Position numbers and translations under genes: made by a program. Shown piece by piece: positions 1-9,370 of a stretch of 64,000 nucleotides of DNA. The notes under the pieces are model-generated. The model did no database searches and was not told where the DNA came from. It saw only the letters and a program-made list of their open reading frames with translations. Source of the DNA: Capniomyces stellatus (Eukaryota; Kickxellomycota; Harpellomycetes; Harpellales; Legeriomycetaceae); contig LUVW01000015.1 in the NCBI GenBank assembly GCA_001661515.1, forward strand, positions 504,799 through 568,798, written 5' to 3'. How positions within the stretch are numbered: position 1 is the first letter of the stretch; every line of letters starts with the position of its first letter.

Positions 1-1329
1 TTATTAAACTATTTAAGCGTATATCAATATTTAAATAGCTATAGTTATCCAAAAGACGCAGACGAAGAATTTAGAAAAAAACTACGAGAAAAAGCGAAAA
101 AATATGCTTTAAAGGAAGGCGAATTGTATAAGAATTCTAGAAAATATGGAACAAGAAGAGTTTTACACGAACGAAATGCAAAAGAAATTATTGAAGAAGT
201 TCATAGCGAATGTCATAATGGAGTTAATAATACATGGGAACGAGTTAGAGAAAAATATGTAGGAGTGAAATTATATGAGTTCGTTAAGGACATTGTAGCA
301 AACTGCAAAATTTGTCAACGATTCGGAGGATCCTTAAAAACTCGAAACAATCTAAATTCAATAATAGCGCTGAAACCATTCCAAATAATAGGTTTAGACG
401 CTGTCGGGCCAATTAATCCAATTACAAATAATAATAACAGATTTATTTTAACGGCAATTGACTATTGCACGAAATGGCCAATAGCCAAAGCAGTCGAGAA
501 CATTCAAGCAGATACAGTCATTAATTTTTTAATAACGGAAATAGTGCAGCTATACGGCGTGCCAGAGCAATTAATTACGGACAGGGGAACAAATTTTTTA
601 AGTGATGCAGCAATTGAATTCTATAAATTTCTGAATATTAATCATACTCCTACTACGACTTATAGGCCACAGGCAAATGGTCAAGTTGAAAGATTGAATA
701 GGACGTTAAAAAATACGATTTCAAAATTGTGCGCGAGCAACGAAAATGATTGGGATTGTTATTTGTGGAAAGCGCTACTAGTAATACGAAGCATGAAAAA
801 TAAATCGACAAATTATAGCCCAGCAAAATTATTATTCGGTTATAAATTACAATTGCCATCAACTTGGAAACCGAATGGCGAAATTGAAAACATTGAAGAA
901 TCGATTCAAGAACGAATAAAATTAATTGAGTCGGAATTACCGATAGTTAGACAAAGTGCTTATCAGAGTAATGTTAAAAGCAAGAATAATAGTGAAGTGC
1001 GCTACAATCGTAAGGTAACAAGTTACAAATTTAAAACCAATGATTTAGTGTTAAAACATGTAGACGTACCAAAATCCAAGTTCTCAGCGACATGGGAGGG
1101 ACCCTATACGATTATACGAGTAGGAAGCAAAGGAGCATATACGATATCTGACAACAAAGGCAACTACGACATCTTTAATGGGGATAAACTCAAATTATAC
1201 AACGATTCGGAGCACATGATACCAGAAGTGTCATCAACCAAACTGAATTCAACGTTACAGCGTTACCGACAAGTCAACATCATCGATCGAGGACGATCGA
1301 AGCAAGAGGGGGGCACATGTTGTATATAA
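1..1329 (+). CDS. Ty3/gypsy pol polyprotein, integrase end (5' partial)
   Basis: The frame is open from base 1 with no start codon, so this is the 3' end of a pol polyprotein; protease, reverse transcriptase and RNase H would lie off the left edge. Visible are the zinc-binding N-terminal domain of integrase (HSECHNG followed by CKICQRF), the catalytic core with D in GLDAVGP, D in ITDRGTNF and E in NGQVERLNR (the last two 35 residues apart, the D,D35E pattern), and a GPY/F module (WEGPYTI) near the C terminus. No chromodomain follows. The stop codon lies 12 bases inside the LTR. The reading frame is intact over its visible length, so the copy may be young. Integrase inserts the cDNA copy of the element into nuclear DNA. 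Confidence 0.93.
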   Translation, partial: LLNYLSVYQYLNSYSYPKDADEEFRKKLREKAKKYALKEGELYKNSRKYGTRRVLHERNAKEIIEEVHSECHNGVNNTWERVREKYVGVKLYEFVKDIVANCKICQRFGGSLKTRNNLNSIIALKPFQIIGLDAVGPINPITNNNNRFILTAIDYCTKWPIAKAVENIQADTVINFLITEIVQLYGVPEQLITDRGTNFLSDAAIEFYKFLNINHTPTTTYRPQANGQVERLNRTLKNTISKLCASNENDWDCYLWKALLVIRSMKNKSTNYSPAKLLFGYKLQLPSTWKPNGEIENIEESIQERIKLIESELPIVRQSAYQSNVKSKNNSEVRYNRKVTSYKFKTNDLVLKHVDVPKSKFSATWEGPYTIIRVGSKGAYTISDNKGNYDIFNGDKLKLYNDSEHMIPEVSSTKLNSTLQRYRQVNIIDRGRSKQEGGTCCI

Positions 1330-1623
1330 ATACAACATAAAAATACAATAGTTATTAATCAATGCATATGGTTTTCGCCCACGGGTTTTTACATAGCATT
1401 GCCTAATAACTATAGCATTTCTTTCATTTATTATAATTCTATTATTTTAATATTAATTATTAGTTATTCATATTTTTATTTAATTATTTAGTCGTTAGTT
1501 TTATTTAAATAGTTTCTTTTATGACATCGGATCGAACCTGGTCTTTTATTTTATAAGTAGTACATTTTATATTAATAAACAGTCCAAAACGCAAATAGTA
1601 GATAGATGATTAAAAATCTTACA
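1318..1623 (+). mobile_element. LTR of Ty3/gypsy element (left copy)
   Basis: This 306-bp sequence starts TGTTGTATATAAATACAACA and ends AAATCTTACA, so it has the TG...CA ends of an LTR. It recurs at 2418-2723 with one difference that I can see (T at 1610, C at 2710). It is preceded by a purine-rich tract (AAGCAAGAGGGGGG, about 1300-1313) that fits the plus-strand primer site, and followed after one base by a primer-binding-site-like sequence. The first 20 bases form a short inverted repeat containing a TATA-like core. Confidence 0.92.
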
Positions 1624-1624
1624 G

Positions 1625-1641
1625 TGGAGCCCAACGCTAAA
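1625..1641 (+). promoter_or_regulatory. Primer binding site of the Ty3/gypsy element
   Basis: TGGAGCCCAACGCTAAA starts one base after the LTR. A PBS begins with TGG, complementary to the CCA end of a tRNA, and its position right after the 5' LTR is diagnostic. I did not assign the priming tRNA. Its presence shows that the LTR at 1318 acts as a 5' LTR for the sequence to its right. Confidence 0.75.
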
Positions 1642-1832
1642 TCGCCAAACGAGTATTAGCCAGTTTAATCTAATTTTAATATTAATAGTGGGGGAGGGAT
1701 AGCACGCAATATAAACAATTGTAGATATTCAGTGCTGGTCTAAGTTTTTGGATTCGATTAATCCAAATAAAATAGTTATATTAGTAATAGTAAATTAGAT
1801 TTATATAAAAATAAAAATAATCAAGATTCGAA

Positions 1833-2102
1833 ATGGATACAAGGGGAAATATAAGAAACGTATCACTAGAACCCAGTCTGTTCACCGGCAATACCGCCGA
1901 AGATCCTCGCAGATGGATAAAAAGATACGAAGCATTCAGGAAGGCAGCTCTCTGGTCAGATAATGAAGCAGTAGAATTTTTGGAGTTGTTCTTGGGAGAG
2001 AAGGCGTTATGTTGGTATAACACAAATGTGAAGGACGATTCGGATTGGCAGGATATAAAATCAGATTTTATAGCTAGTTTCGAGAATGAAGAGGAGGAGT
2101 TG
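1833..2102 (+). CDS. Ty3/gypsy Gag, N-terminal part (truncated by assembly gap)
   Basis: The frame starts at ATG 1833, about 210 bp after the LTR, and encodes the start of a retrotransposon Gag. Segments RRWIKRYEAFRKAALW, FLELFLGEKALCWY and DWQDIKSDFIASF match the general pattern of the retrotrans_gag capsid domain (W...F, then a short helix with A..WY, then W..f...F). It is cut at the single N at 2103. The open frame that continues to 2429 is an artefact of joining two contigs and does not represent a real fusion protein. Confidence 0.85.
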
Positions 2103-2103
2103 N
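2103..2103. other. Assembly gap (single N)
   Basis: One ambiguous base separates the start of gag from the end of pol. Roughly 4 kb of element interior (rest of gag, protease, RT, RNase H and most of integrase) would be expected here, so the gap size is not real. From 2104 onward the sequence repeats 1004-1623 almost perfectly. Confidence 0.95.
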
Positions 2104-2429
2104 ACAATCGTAAGGTAACAAGTTACAAATTTAAAACCAATGATTTAGTGTTAAAACATGTAGACGTACCAAAATCCAAGTTCTCAGCGACATGGGAGGG
2201 ACCCTATACGATTATACGAGTAGGAAGCAAAGGAGCATATACGATATCTGACAACAAAGGCAACTACGACATCGTTAATGGGGATAAACTCAAATTATAC
2301 AACGATTCGGAGCACATGATACCAGAAGTGTCATCAACCAAACTGAATTCAACGTTACAGCGTTACCGACAAGTCAACATCATCGATCGAGGACGATCGA
2401 AGCAAGAGGGGGGCACATGTTGTATATAA
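2104..2429 (+). pseudogene. 3' end of Ty3/gypsy pol, second copy (5' missing at gap)
   Basis: The sequence repeats bases 1004-1329 at an offset of 1100, with one visible change (T at 1174 to G at 2274, Phe to Val). It contains the GPY/F module and the end of the polyprotein, and stops inside the second LTR. It is incomplete only because it abuts the N. In the genome it is probably the end of a full pol gene belonging with the gag start at 1833. Confidence 0.85.
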
Positions 2430-2723
2430 ATACAACATAAAAATACAATAGTTATTAATCAATGCATATGGTTTTCGCCCACGGGTTTTTACATAGCATT
2501 GCCTAATAACTATAGCATTTCTTTCATTTATTATAATTCTATTATTTTAATATTAATTATTAGTTATTCATATTTTTATTTAATTATTTAGTCGTTAGTT
2601 TTATTTAAATAGTTTCTTTTATGACATCGGATCGAACCTGGTCTTTTATTTTATAAGTAGTACATTTTATATTAATAAACAGTCCAAAACGCAAATAGTA
2701 GATAGATGACTAAAAATCTTACA
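2418..2723 (+). mobile_element. 3' LTR of Ty3/gypsy element, next to a tRNA gene
   Basis: This is a near-identical copy of the LTR at 1318-1623. Near identity of the two LTRs suggests recent insertion if they belong to one element. Its last base lies 8 bp before the mature 5' end of the tRNA-Arg gene at 2732, the place where Ty3-type integrases are known to insert (around the Pol III start site). The matching target duplication on the other side cannot be seen in this window. Confidence 0.92.
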
Positions 2724-2731
2724 AATTTATA

Positions 2732-2804
2732 GCCTGGCTGGCGCAATTGGATAGCGCATATGACTTCTAATCATAAGGTTGCGAGTTCGACCCTCGCGTC
2801 AGGT
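2732..2804 (+). tRNA. tRNA-Arg (anticodon UCU)
   Basis: A full 73-base cloverleaf can be drawn. The acceptor stem is GCCTGGC with GTCAGGT (two G-T pairs). The D stem is GCGC/GCGC, the anticodon stem TATGA/TCATA with loop CTTCTAA (anticodon TCT, decoding AGA), and the T stem GCGAG/CTCGC with loop TTCGACC. The internal promoters are visible as an A box (TGGCGCAATTGG) and a B box (GAGTTCGACCC). There is no intron and no encoded CCA. A T run follows directly. Confidence 0.96.
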
Positions 2805-2815
2805 TTTTTTTTTTT
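2804..2815 (+). terminator. Pol III terminator of tRNA-Arg
   Basis: A run of about eleven T residues on the coding strand starts at the last tRNA base. RNA polymerase III terminates at four or more T residues, so this should end the tRNA transcript efficiently. Confidence 0.85.
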
Positions 2816-3167
2816 GTCGGCTTGTTTTGCGACTATTATTGTTTTTTTTTCCATTTTTTTTTCCGGTTTCATCATTCACCAAAGTATTGAGTTGCTTTTA
2901 GATAATTGGCCAGTCTTGCTGTTAATTATTTGGATGACTTAACAACCCAATTGTTGTGTTTAGCTATTCTCACTTAAACTTACGGCCATCAACAACAATA
3001 CTCGAAAAATAAAAACAATAAACATTTGCGCAACTGGTCAATTCTTCTTTTAAATATTAATTCTCCCGAGTAGTTTAAAATCCAAGAAACAGCTCCCCTC
3101 CTCCCATTCTCCATCGTTACGTCGGACTTTAAGAGCCAGAAACCCAATTACAACCGAGTTGACAACA
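2816..3167. other. Intergenic, tRNA-Arg to DYNLRB
   Basis: T-rich sequence with no convincing gene. It presumably holds the promoter and 5' leader of the roadblock gene that starts at 3168. No clear core promoter element stands out. Confidence 0.5.
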
Positions 3168-3967
3168 ATGGAACCGGTGAGCAATCAAAATAAGAATGCG
3201 TCATAATTATAATTCAGATGTAGTAAATTAAAAATAATTTTTGATGTGGGGGGTGGGGGGTGGGAGCAGTACTAAAGGCAATACACATGCGCTGTTAAAT
3301 TCTTGAAAGTAGCCAACTAAACAAATGAATATATTCAACTTTATAGGAAAACATTCAAACTCAGCTTCAAGAGTCGGTCGCAAGATTATCATCGAAGCCG
3401 GGCGTATTTGGAGTATTGGTGTTGTCTAGGCTAGGAAACGTGATCCAAACAACTTTAAACCAAGAACAAACCGTGGCACAAGTGGTTCAATTGCGTGAAC
3501 TCATTGAGGTTTCCAAAAAGACAGTTGAATCTCTTGATAAAGAGGTAATACCATCCTTCCAAGCATATTTGTTGAATATATACATATAATTATGCTCAAT
3601 TTACTGCTTTCTGTTTGGAAGGAAGCCATTTTGCCAAGGTTTGAGCTTCATTTTTTCTGACAAATATTTTTGAACCTGGTAGAACGAGCTGCAGTTTATG
3701 AGAATCCGTACAAAAAAATACGAGATCTTGGTTTGCCCAGGTAAGAACGATTAGGATATTAAGCGAGCCATCTTGATTTAAACGGGGTTGGTCGGGCTAT
3801 TACGATTATGCTGTTGTTGTTTTGATTTATTGGTTGGTTGGGATCGAAAAATGTTTATGAATGCTTGGAAATCTGACAAAATGCTGTGAACTGGTTCATG
3901 TTTAAATATGGTTGGTATAGATAACGAATATGTGTTGGTGGCATTCCAGAAGCATTCGGAACGCTGA
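3168..3967 (+). CDS. DYNLRB: Dynein light chain roadblock/LC7 type
   Basis: Four exons (3168-3176, 3347-3544, 3683-3740, 3921-3967) join in frame to a 103-residue protein; the usual length is about 96-100. Conserved family stretches are visible: GVFGVLVLSRLGNVIQTTL in exon 2, LQFMRIRTKKYEILVCP in exon 3 and DNEYVLVAFQ across the last junction. Exon 1 is only nine bases (Met-Glu-Pro). All introns are GT-AG and the phases (0, 0, 1) close exactly. The protein is a homodimeric light chain that binds the dynein intermediate chain and supports minus-end-directed microtubule transport. Intron 1 has a G-rich tract (about 3246-3264). The family assignment is secure, but MglB/LAMTOR relatives share the fold. 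Confidence 0.93.
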
Positions 3968-4416
3968 GTATCGTAGAAATAAAGCAGAGTCTTTCTTTTG
4001 CCAATTGTCATTCTCAGTCTAGAGCTTGTTTTATTTATTTATTAATTTCGTTTGTATTTGCTTGTTTTATAGTAAATTTGGGTTGCAGTAAGAATCTGTA
4101 CGTTTTTAAAGTTTTGACTCTCCGCTATTCATGTTGCCCAAGTAACGCTTAAGGCTAATGCAAAATGCTAAATTATTTGGTAACATTCGTTCTGACCAAA
4201 TAAAGTGCACCGTCAAGTTTATTTTTATTTCGCACTGGTTAGTTCAAGTTGAGCAAGGTTTTAGTGGCGAATAAAGGTCATATTTTTTAATCGGGTTTAA
4301 ATCGATTTAGTACCGGTTTAATCTGTAAAAATGGAGTATAAAATAAATAAACATAGATAACTATATAAATTTGTAAGATTGGTTTAGTAAAAAAAAAATT
4401 GTTCTTGGAACGTGAT
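3968..4416. other. Convergent intergenic, DYNLRB / SUI3
   Basis: AT-rich sequence between the 3' ends of two converging genes. It should contain both 3' UTRs. I see no open frame, repeat or RNA gene of note. Confidence 0.5.
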
Positions 4417-6169
4417 TTAAGCGGCAGCGCGTCTTGCTACTGAACGTTTCGCTGTCTGGGCTTGGAAACCAGTCTTGATTGGGGCAACTGATCTAGTGGA
4501 TCCACACGATTCGCACTGGATAAAGTAAAGACGGTTTTCTTTGGTCAACACAGTTTCACCAGACTTGCAGGTTCTGCAGGTAACATATTCCACTAAAAAA
4601 GGATAAAAGTTGTAGATTTTGTCAGTTTGTAATTATTTTTAAGAAATAAGAAATAAGAAATAAACCTTAGCGCAAGCTTAAGTTTGATGAATGGAAACAA
4701 CCTAGTCAAATTAGCATCGATTGGAAAGGTGTTTGGAATGGGTATTGAACTTACTGATATATCTACGGAGAACATTTTCGATTTGCTTTTGTTGGAAACG
4801 ACCCTTGATGATCAGACCACCATTTGAATCGCTTGAACCGGATGTACCCAACTCGGCAAACAAATACTGGATAACGTGTTCAGGAGATCGATGCATTCTA
4901 ATGTAGTAAAAATGATGACAAAAAGGGGAACGTTAAAATTTAATTTGTCGGAGGGAGGGGAAGTTCATCTATACTCACTTAAGTGCGTCAGTAGCCATAC
5001 TGCGCTAAAAGGCTGGCAGAAAAACGCTTTGGAGGTTTATCCAGAGTCTGTGCAATATAAAATTACTAACCTTTTGCAGATGTCTGGAAGATTGGCGAAA
5101 ATCGATTTTTTGTTACCGTCACGGACAATTTGTGGTGGTGCAATGGTGTATCTACGCTTCTCCCCTGCCAACTCGGGGTTGTTTTCTCTGAGAATGGAGT
5201 AGAATCTTCCAAGCAACTACATCGAAACAGCGCAACCACAAGTTATTTACCAATTATACCATCATTGCCAACATCAGCCATTATCTGCTGCTGTCTATCA
5301 TACACTTTTATATAACTAATCAAGTCGCTTTTTTTTTTTACCTCCTCGTATGTGTAATCACGGTCAGTTCCTTCCCAAGTATCTCCGTTTTTAGCAACAT
5401 CGGCTTCTTCGGTTCCAGCAACACCATCTCCCAACTCGGCTTCGAAAGCTGCCAAGTTTTTCTTAGTCTTCTTCTTCTTCTTCTTGATCGAACTCAGATC
5501 CATGAAATCATCATCTTGTTCTTCGGCTGCCTCTTCATCCTCAAAAGCCTATTTAATCAATTATACTTATTCTTGAAACCCTGTTTCTATATTCCCTCTT
5601 CCTTGTCGTCTTTGTATTGTGAGGGAAATGATATATGTCAAAAGTTATTACCTTTGGTTTCTTTGACTTCTTCTTCTTTTTCTTTAATTCAGAGAAGGTA
5701 TCATCTATTTTTATTCATGCATAACACCCGATTTAAGTATATTTAAAATATGTACGAATCTTACTACTGTTTAACTGTTTTATCTATTCTTTCAATCATC
5801 CCAATCAAACAAGAATACGCTACACTACACTGCAAATAATAATAATCAAATACCTTCAAAATCATCTCCGTCCTTCTTATCATCCTGTTCGTCAGCCTCG
5901 TCGTCAAAGACTACCTTTTTTGCTGACTTTTTCTTTTTAGTCATTGATGAAAAATCATCCTATTTGTTTATTTGTTTAATATATTCGGCGTTAAACCATG
6001 ACACTTGGATTAGTATTTAATCAGCAGAATTGATCCATCTCAACTAAAAATCCTCCACATAAGCTATATTTAATACGATTCCAGATTCAAATAGTATTTA
6101 GGCAATTACATCTGCAAAATCGTCAATAACTGTGTTTTTAAGCTTATCGGATATTTCGTTGTCGCTCAT
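4417..6169 (-). CDS. SUI3: Translation initiation factor eIF2 subunit beta
   Basis: Seven exons on the minus strand (6169-6110, 5959-5854, 5704-5652, 5548-5342, 5216-5071, 4897-4755, 4592-4417) give 296 residues; yeast Sui3 is 285. The N-terminal third has three lysine blocks ([26 protein letters not shown]), the K-boxes that bind eIF5 and eIF2B-epsilon. The core helix-turn-helix region contains [19 protein letters not shown] and [16 protein letters not shown]. The C-terminal zinc ribbon is visible as CRTC...CESC. eIF2 is the GTPase complex that brings initiator tRNA to the 40S ribosome. All introns are GT-AG. A possible alternative exon at about 4984-5010 was not needed, because skipping it gives the conserved [10 protein letters not shown]. 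Confidence 0.96.
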
Positions 6170-6735
6170 TTTGATGTGTTCTGGAGTATAACTGTTCTAT
6201 TATTATGATCTTCTTCCCTTTGTTATTCGAGATTAAAGGATTATAACAGTGTTTCCAACTTTTTTTTTCGTTCTTTTACTACCTGATTCAATTTTTTCTC
6301 TTTTTCAGCCAGTTTTGTTAAACATACCCTATTCTGCTATTTGTTTTTTTTTTGTTTTTTTTTCTTATTATTGTTTTTTTTCTTCTTATTAAGTTCCCTG
6401 TCCTATAATTTTACCTCCTAGTATTTATCCCTTGCCATTTTTACTGATAGGCCAAACCATTCGACAGAAAGCATTAACCAAATTATTTTTTCTTTTCTTA
6501 TTCGGTGATTTTTTTTTTTACGTTTTTTTGCTCAACCTTTTTTTTTTCTTTCTCAATTTAAATAGCTAAATTCTAGGTGATTTGACGAAAGAAAAAGAAA
6601 GAAAAAGAAAGAAAATTCAAGTTTAAACTCCAGTGCGTTTTAAGGACTGGTTTATTCCACACCTTAATATACAAAAGTTAATTAATTCGTACAAGCATAT
6701 CCCTTAAACTGTACAACTGTACTTTTAAAATTATT
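6170..6735. other. Upstream region of SUI3, T-rich
   Basis: Long poly-T and poly-pyrimidine tracts (6259-6560) lie upstream of the SUI3 start, plus a triple GAAAGAAAAA repeat (6586-6612). Nucleosome-excluding poly(dA:dT) is common in fungal promoters, so this may be the SUI3 promoter. No gene is recognised. Confidence 0.4.
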
Positions 6736-7233
6736 ATGAAAAGATCGCCTCGCGCTCATAAGTCTCGCTATAACACTACTTGCAGCAAAGCACGGCTCAC
6801 TATTAGACAACGCTTTATAAAAAAAAGTTACCCTAATGTCTTGGAATAAGTATGAAAACAATAGGTATATATAACAAACATTGGTAGAATAAAATGTGAT
6901 ACTATTGAGATCAAACTCATTGAGATCAAAGAGTTTTGTATTACACTCTTGTCCGTGATTAGTTTTAAACTACGACACATTTTTGTTACATTTACAACAA
7001 TGTTCTCCATCAGTCTGTGTTTAACTGTGCTTGCTGATGAAAATACCCTGTAAATTACTACTAGCAGAATTTACAGCTGTAAATACAGCTGTATTTACCA
7101 CAGGAAGTCATTCCTTTACCAAACCGCTAGTCCAGGGTATTACAACCCTCCTTTATACGTGTCTCTTTGGAGAAAGGATGACAGCTTGGATTTGGACTTT
7201 GAAATTTTGCAAAACCTCACTGGGTTGGCTATA
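6736..7233 (+). CDS. Possible small spliced gene, unresolved
   Basis: Two coding-like stretches are seen. At 6736 an ATG opens a basic frame (ARLTIRQRFIKKSYPNVLE). At 7102-7233 a frame reads SFLYQTASPGYYNPP, then LDLDFEILQNLTGLAIKKI and a stop. The second can be joined in phase to an upstream open frame ending LADENTL by a 53-nt GT-AG intron (7049-7101). I could not find a convincing link between the first stretch and the rest, and I do not recognise the protein. The whole may be two unrelated chance frames. Confidence 0.28.
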
Positions 7234-7628
7234 AAAAAAATTTAATGGTCCAACTTAATTTAGCTTTAAAGCCCTTTTTATTTGCTCGATTATTAGATTT
7301 CAAGGTGTTTTTCTCAGAATCGCTTTTTCTTGGTATTTTGCTAAACCTTTTTTTATTTATTGAAATCTGTTAAACTTTTACTATTATTGTTTTTATTGGA
7401 ACTGAATCTAAAAAATAATTTCAATGGTAGTTCGTGTTTTCTCAAAAAAAATTTAAAAAATTAAAAAAAATGGATTTGTAAAGATTTAATTCCGACTTTA
7501 ACAAACCTTATTGCTACCAAGACCTATTATTAACAATACCTAGAAACCCCCATCAGTTTGCCTTAATAACTGAAGTAGTAATTACACACTTTATCTGTCA
7601 CACATACCTTTCAAGCCAAGTCATTCAG
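7234..7628. other. Intergenic upstream of the NSUN gene
   Basis: AT-rich DNA with short A and T runs. It is likely the promoter and leader of the methyltransferase gene starting at 7629. I see nothing else in it. Confidence 0.4.
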
Positions 7629-9370
7629 ATGTCATTAAATCACGAAAGCGAAAACTCGCAAAATCCAGCTTGGTCTGAAAAAATAGCACGGTTTTATAAA
7701 GAAAATGACTTGGAGTATGACATTTACGACAGTTTAACAAATCTGCCGAGGTATGTCCGGGTTGTTGGGTACAAATGTAGCCTCCGAAAAAAGAAAAGTG
7801 TAGACCATTGCAGCAAGAAAGCTAAAATTGATTGCAGAGCAGATAAAGAAATAAACGGCCACACTGCCGATCTAGAGGGGCTGGCTGTAGAATTAGAGGG
7901 CGAGCTTGGCTGCAAAGTTAGTGTTAGCGATATAATTGAGGGATTTTTGAGGATATCTGATGGCAAAAAAAAAATATCGGATTGTAAATTGCAAGTACAA
8001 CACATAGTATAATTTAGTAAAGCCTAAAAATGACCTTAACACTTTGTTTTATTTGTATAAAGTATCTCCACAATGTTTTATTACCGTGTATGATGGCTAA
8101 CGTGGCGATACTGTATTTAATCTGTTAGGTATAAATCGGGAAAGGTAAGATACAAGTTTGAGGCTTTTTTTTACGTGACTTTCGTCAATGCGCATGTGTG
8201 TATAAACACAAACAGAGCAGCAAAGCAAAACGGAATAAAGCAAAGTGAGGAGTAGCATAGTATTGGTTAGCCAAACTAATCCAAAGACCTGGTATATAGA
8301 TTGTAGGCATCGACTTGAGCTCTGGACTGGCAGCATTGTCTCTTGATGTTACACCTAATGACCACATCCTGGACCTATGTTGCGCGCCTGGAGGAAAGCT
8401 ACTATTCTTTGCTGATTTACTTGCATCTTTTGGAGCTCCTGACACTGCTTGCTTTGGTACAGTAACTGGTGTTGATATATCCGAACATCGATCTGCAACT
8501 TGTAGAAGTTTGATAAAACGATCCAAAGGCGACGGAAAAGTAAGGATAAGGATGTTTGTCCAAGATGGCACAAAGTTTAAAGTACCACCACCTTCTAATA
8601 GCTGGTGGGATTTTCAGAATCATACCAGGCCTTCAAAACTAAATGGTAAGCTGCTTTACATTTATCCATTTACCCATCTACCCGTTTATTTACTCATTTA
8701 TTTATCCGTCCATTTATTTGTTTAATTATTGATGCCATTTCTTATTACATTTCACCCGACTACTGTAGATGATAAAGAAGGTATTGAAGCTATGCAGCCC
8801 TGGTTTGCATCTAAACCCCTCAGAAATCCCAACGCGTATAACACTGCCAAGGGGTCTGAAAACCCCACGAGCCTATATTCAAAAGTGCTTGTTGATGCAG
8901 AATGTACGCATGATGGGTCTTTGGTGCATCTAGCAAAATACATCAATAACGATTCTCTTGGCAAACTGGACGACGAATTCCTATCCGAAGAACGGGTCAA
9001 AAGTGTTTCCGATCTTCAACTGAGACTGTTGGTAAGTGGTTGGGAGAACTTGGCTGTTGATGGCACTCTGATTTACAGTACTTGCTCGTTAAGTTATAGG
9101 CAAAACGAGCTTGTGGTGTTCCGTTTTTTAAAACACGTCGATGAAAAGTTGGCAGAGACACACCGGTATGCAACTATTGAGCCGCTGCACATGTTGGATG
9201 ATCTGGTGTGCAAAGCGCCATTGAAATTGGATAAAATTCTTGAAATGCACCCAAAGGATCTAACGCACACAGAAATGCTTAAAAGCTGTGTTAGACTTGA
9301 CCCCAGAATCTCTGATACTTCTGGAATGTTTATTTGTAAAATTAAAAAGCACACCAGCTCGAAAGCCTGA
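7629..9370 (+). CDS. NOL1/NOP2/Sun-type RNA cytosine-5 methyltransferase
   Basis: My model has exons 7629-7983, 8018-8087, 8129-8144, 8300-8645 and 8769-9370, giving 462 residues with phases closing exactly. Family marks are LPRYVRV near residue 37, then YKSGK-IVGIDLSSG across exons 3 and 4, the SAM-binding motif DLCCAPGGK, the acid VTGVDIS, and the motif VI cysteine in YSTCSLS. The motif IV segment reads LVDAECTHDGS where most relatives have DAPCSGTG; the cysteine is kept. The family uses two cysteines to form m5C in tRNA or rRNA. Which paralogue this is (NSUN5/6-like or other) I cannot tell. The last two introns are ordinary GT-AG; the first two are unusually short (34 and 41 nt) and flank a 16-nt exon, so that stretch is the least certain part. 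Confidence 0.85.

Noticed and set aside
1833..2429. A 198-codon frame joining Gag to the end of pol
   Set aside because: It runs across the N at 2103; the two halves are opposite ends of the element and the join is an assembly artefact.
4984..5010. Possible extra exon of SUI3 between GT-AG-like sites
   Set aside because: Including it would insert residues into the conserved [10 protein letters not shown] run; direct joining of 5071 to 4897 matches the family.
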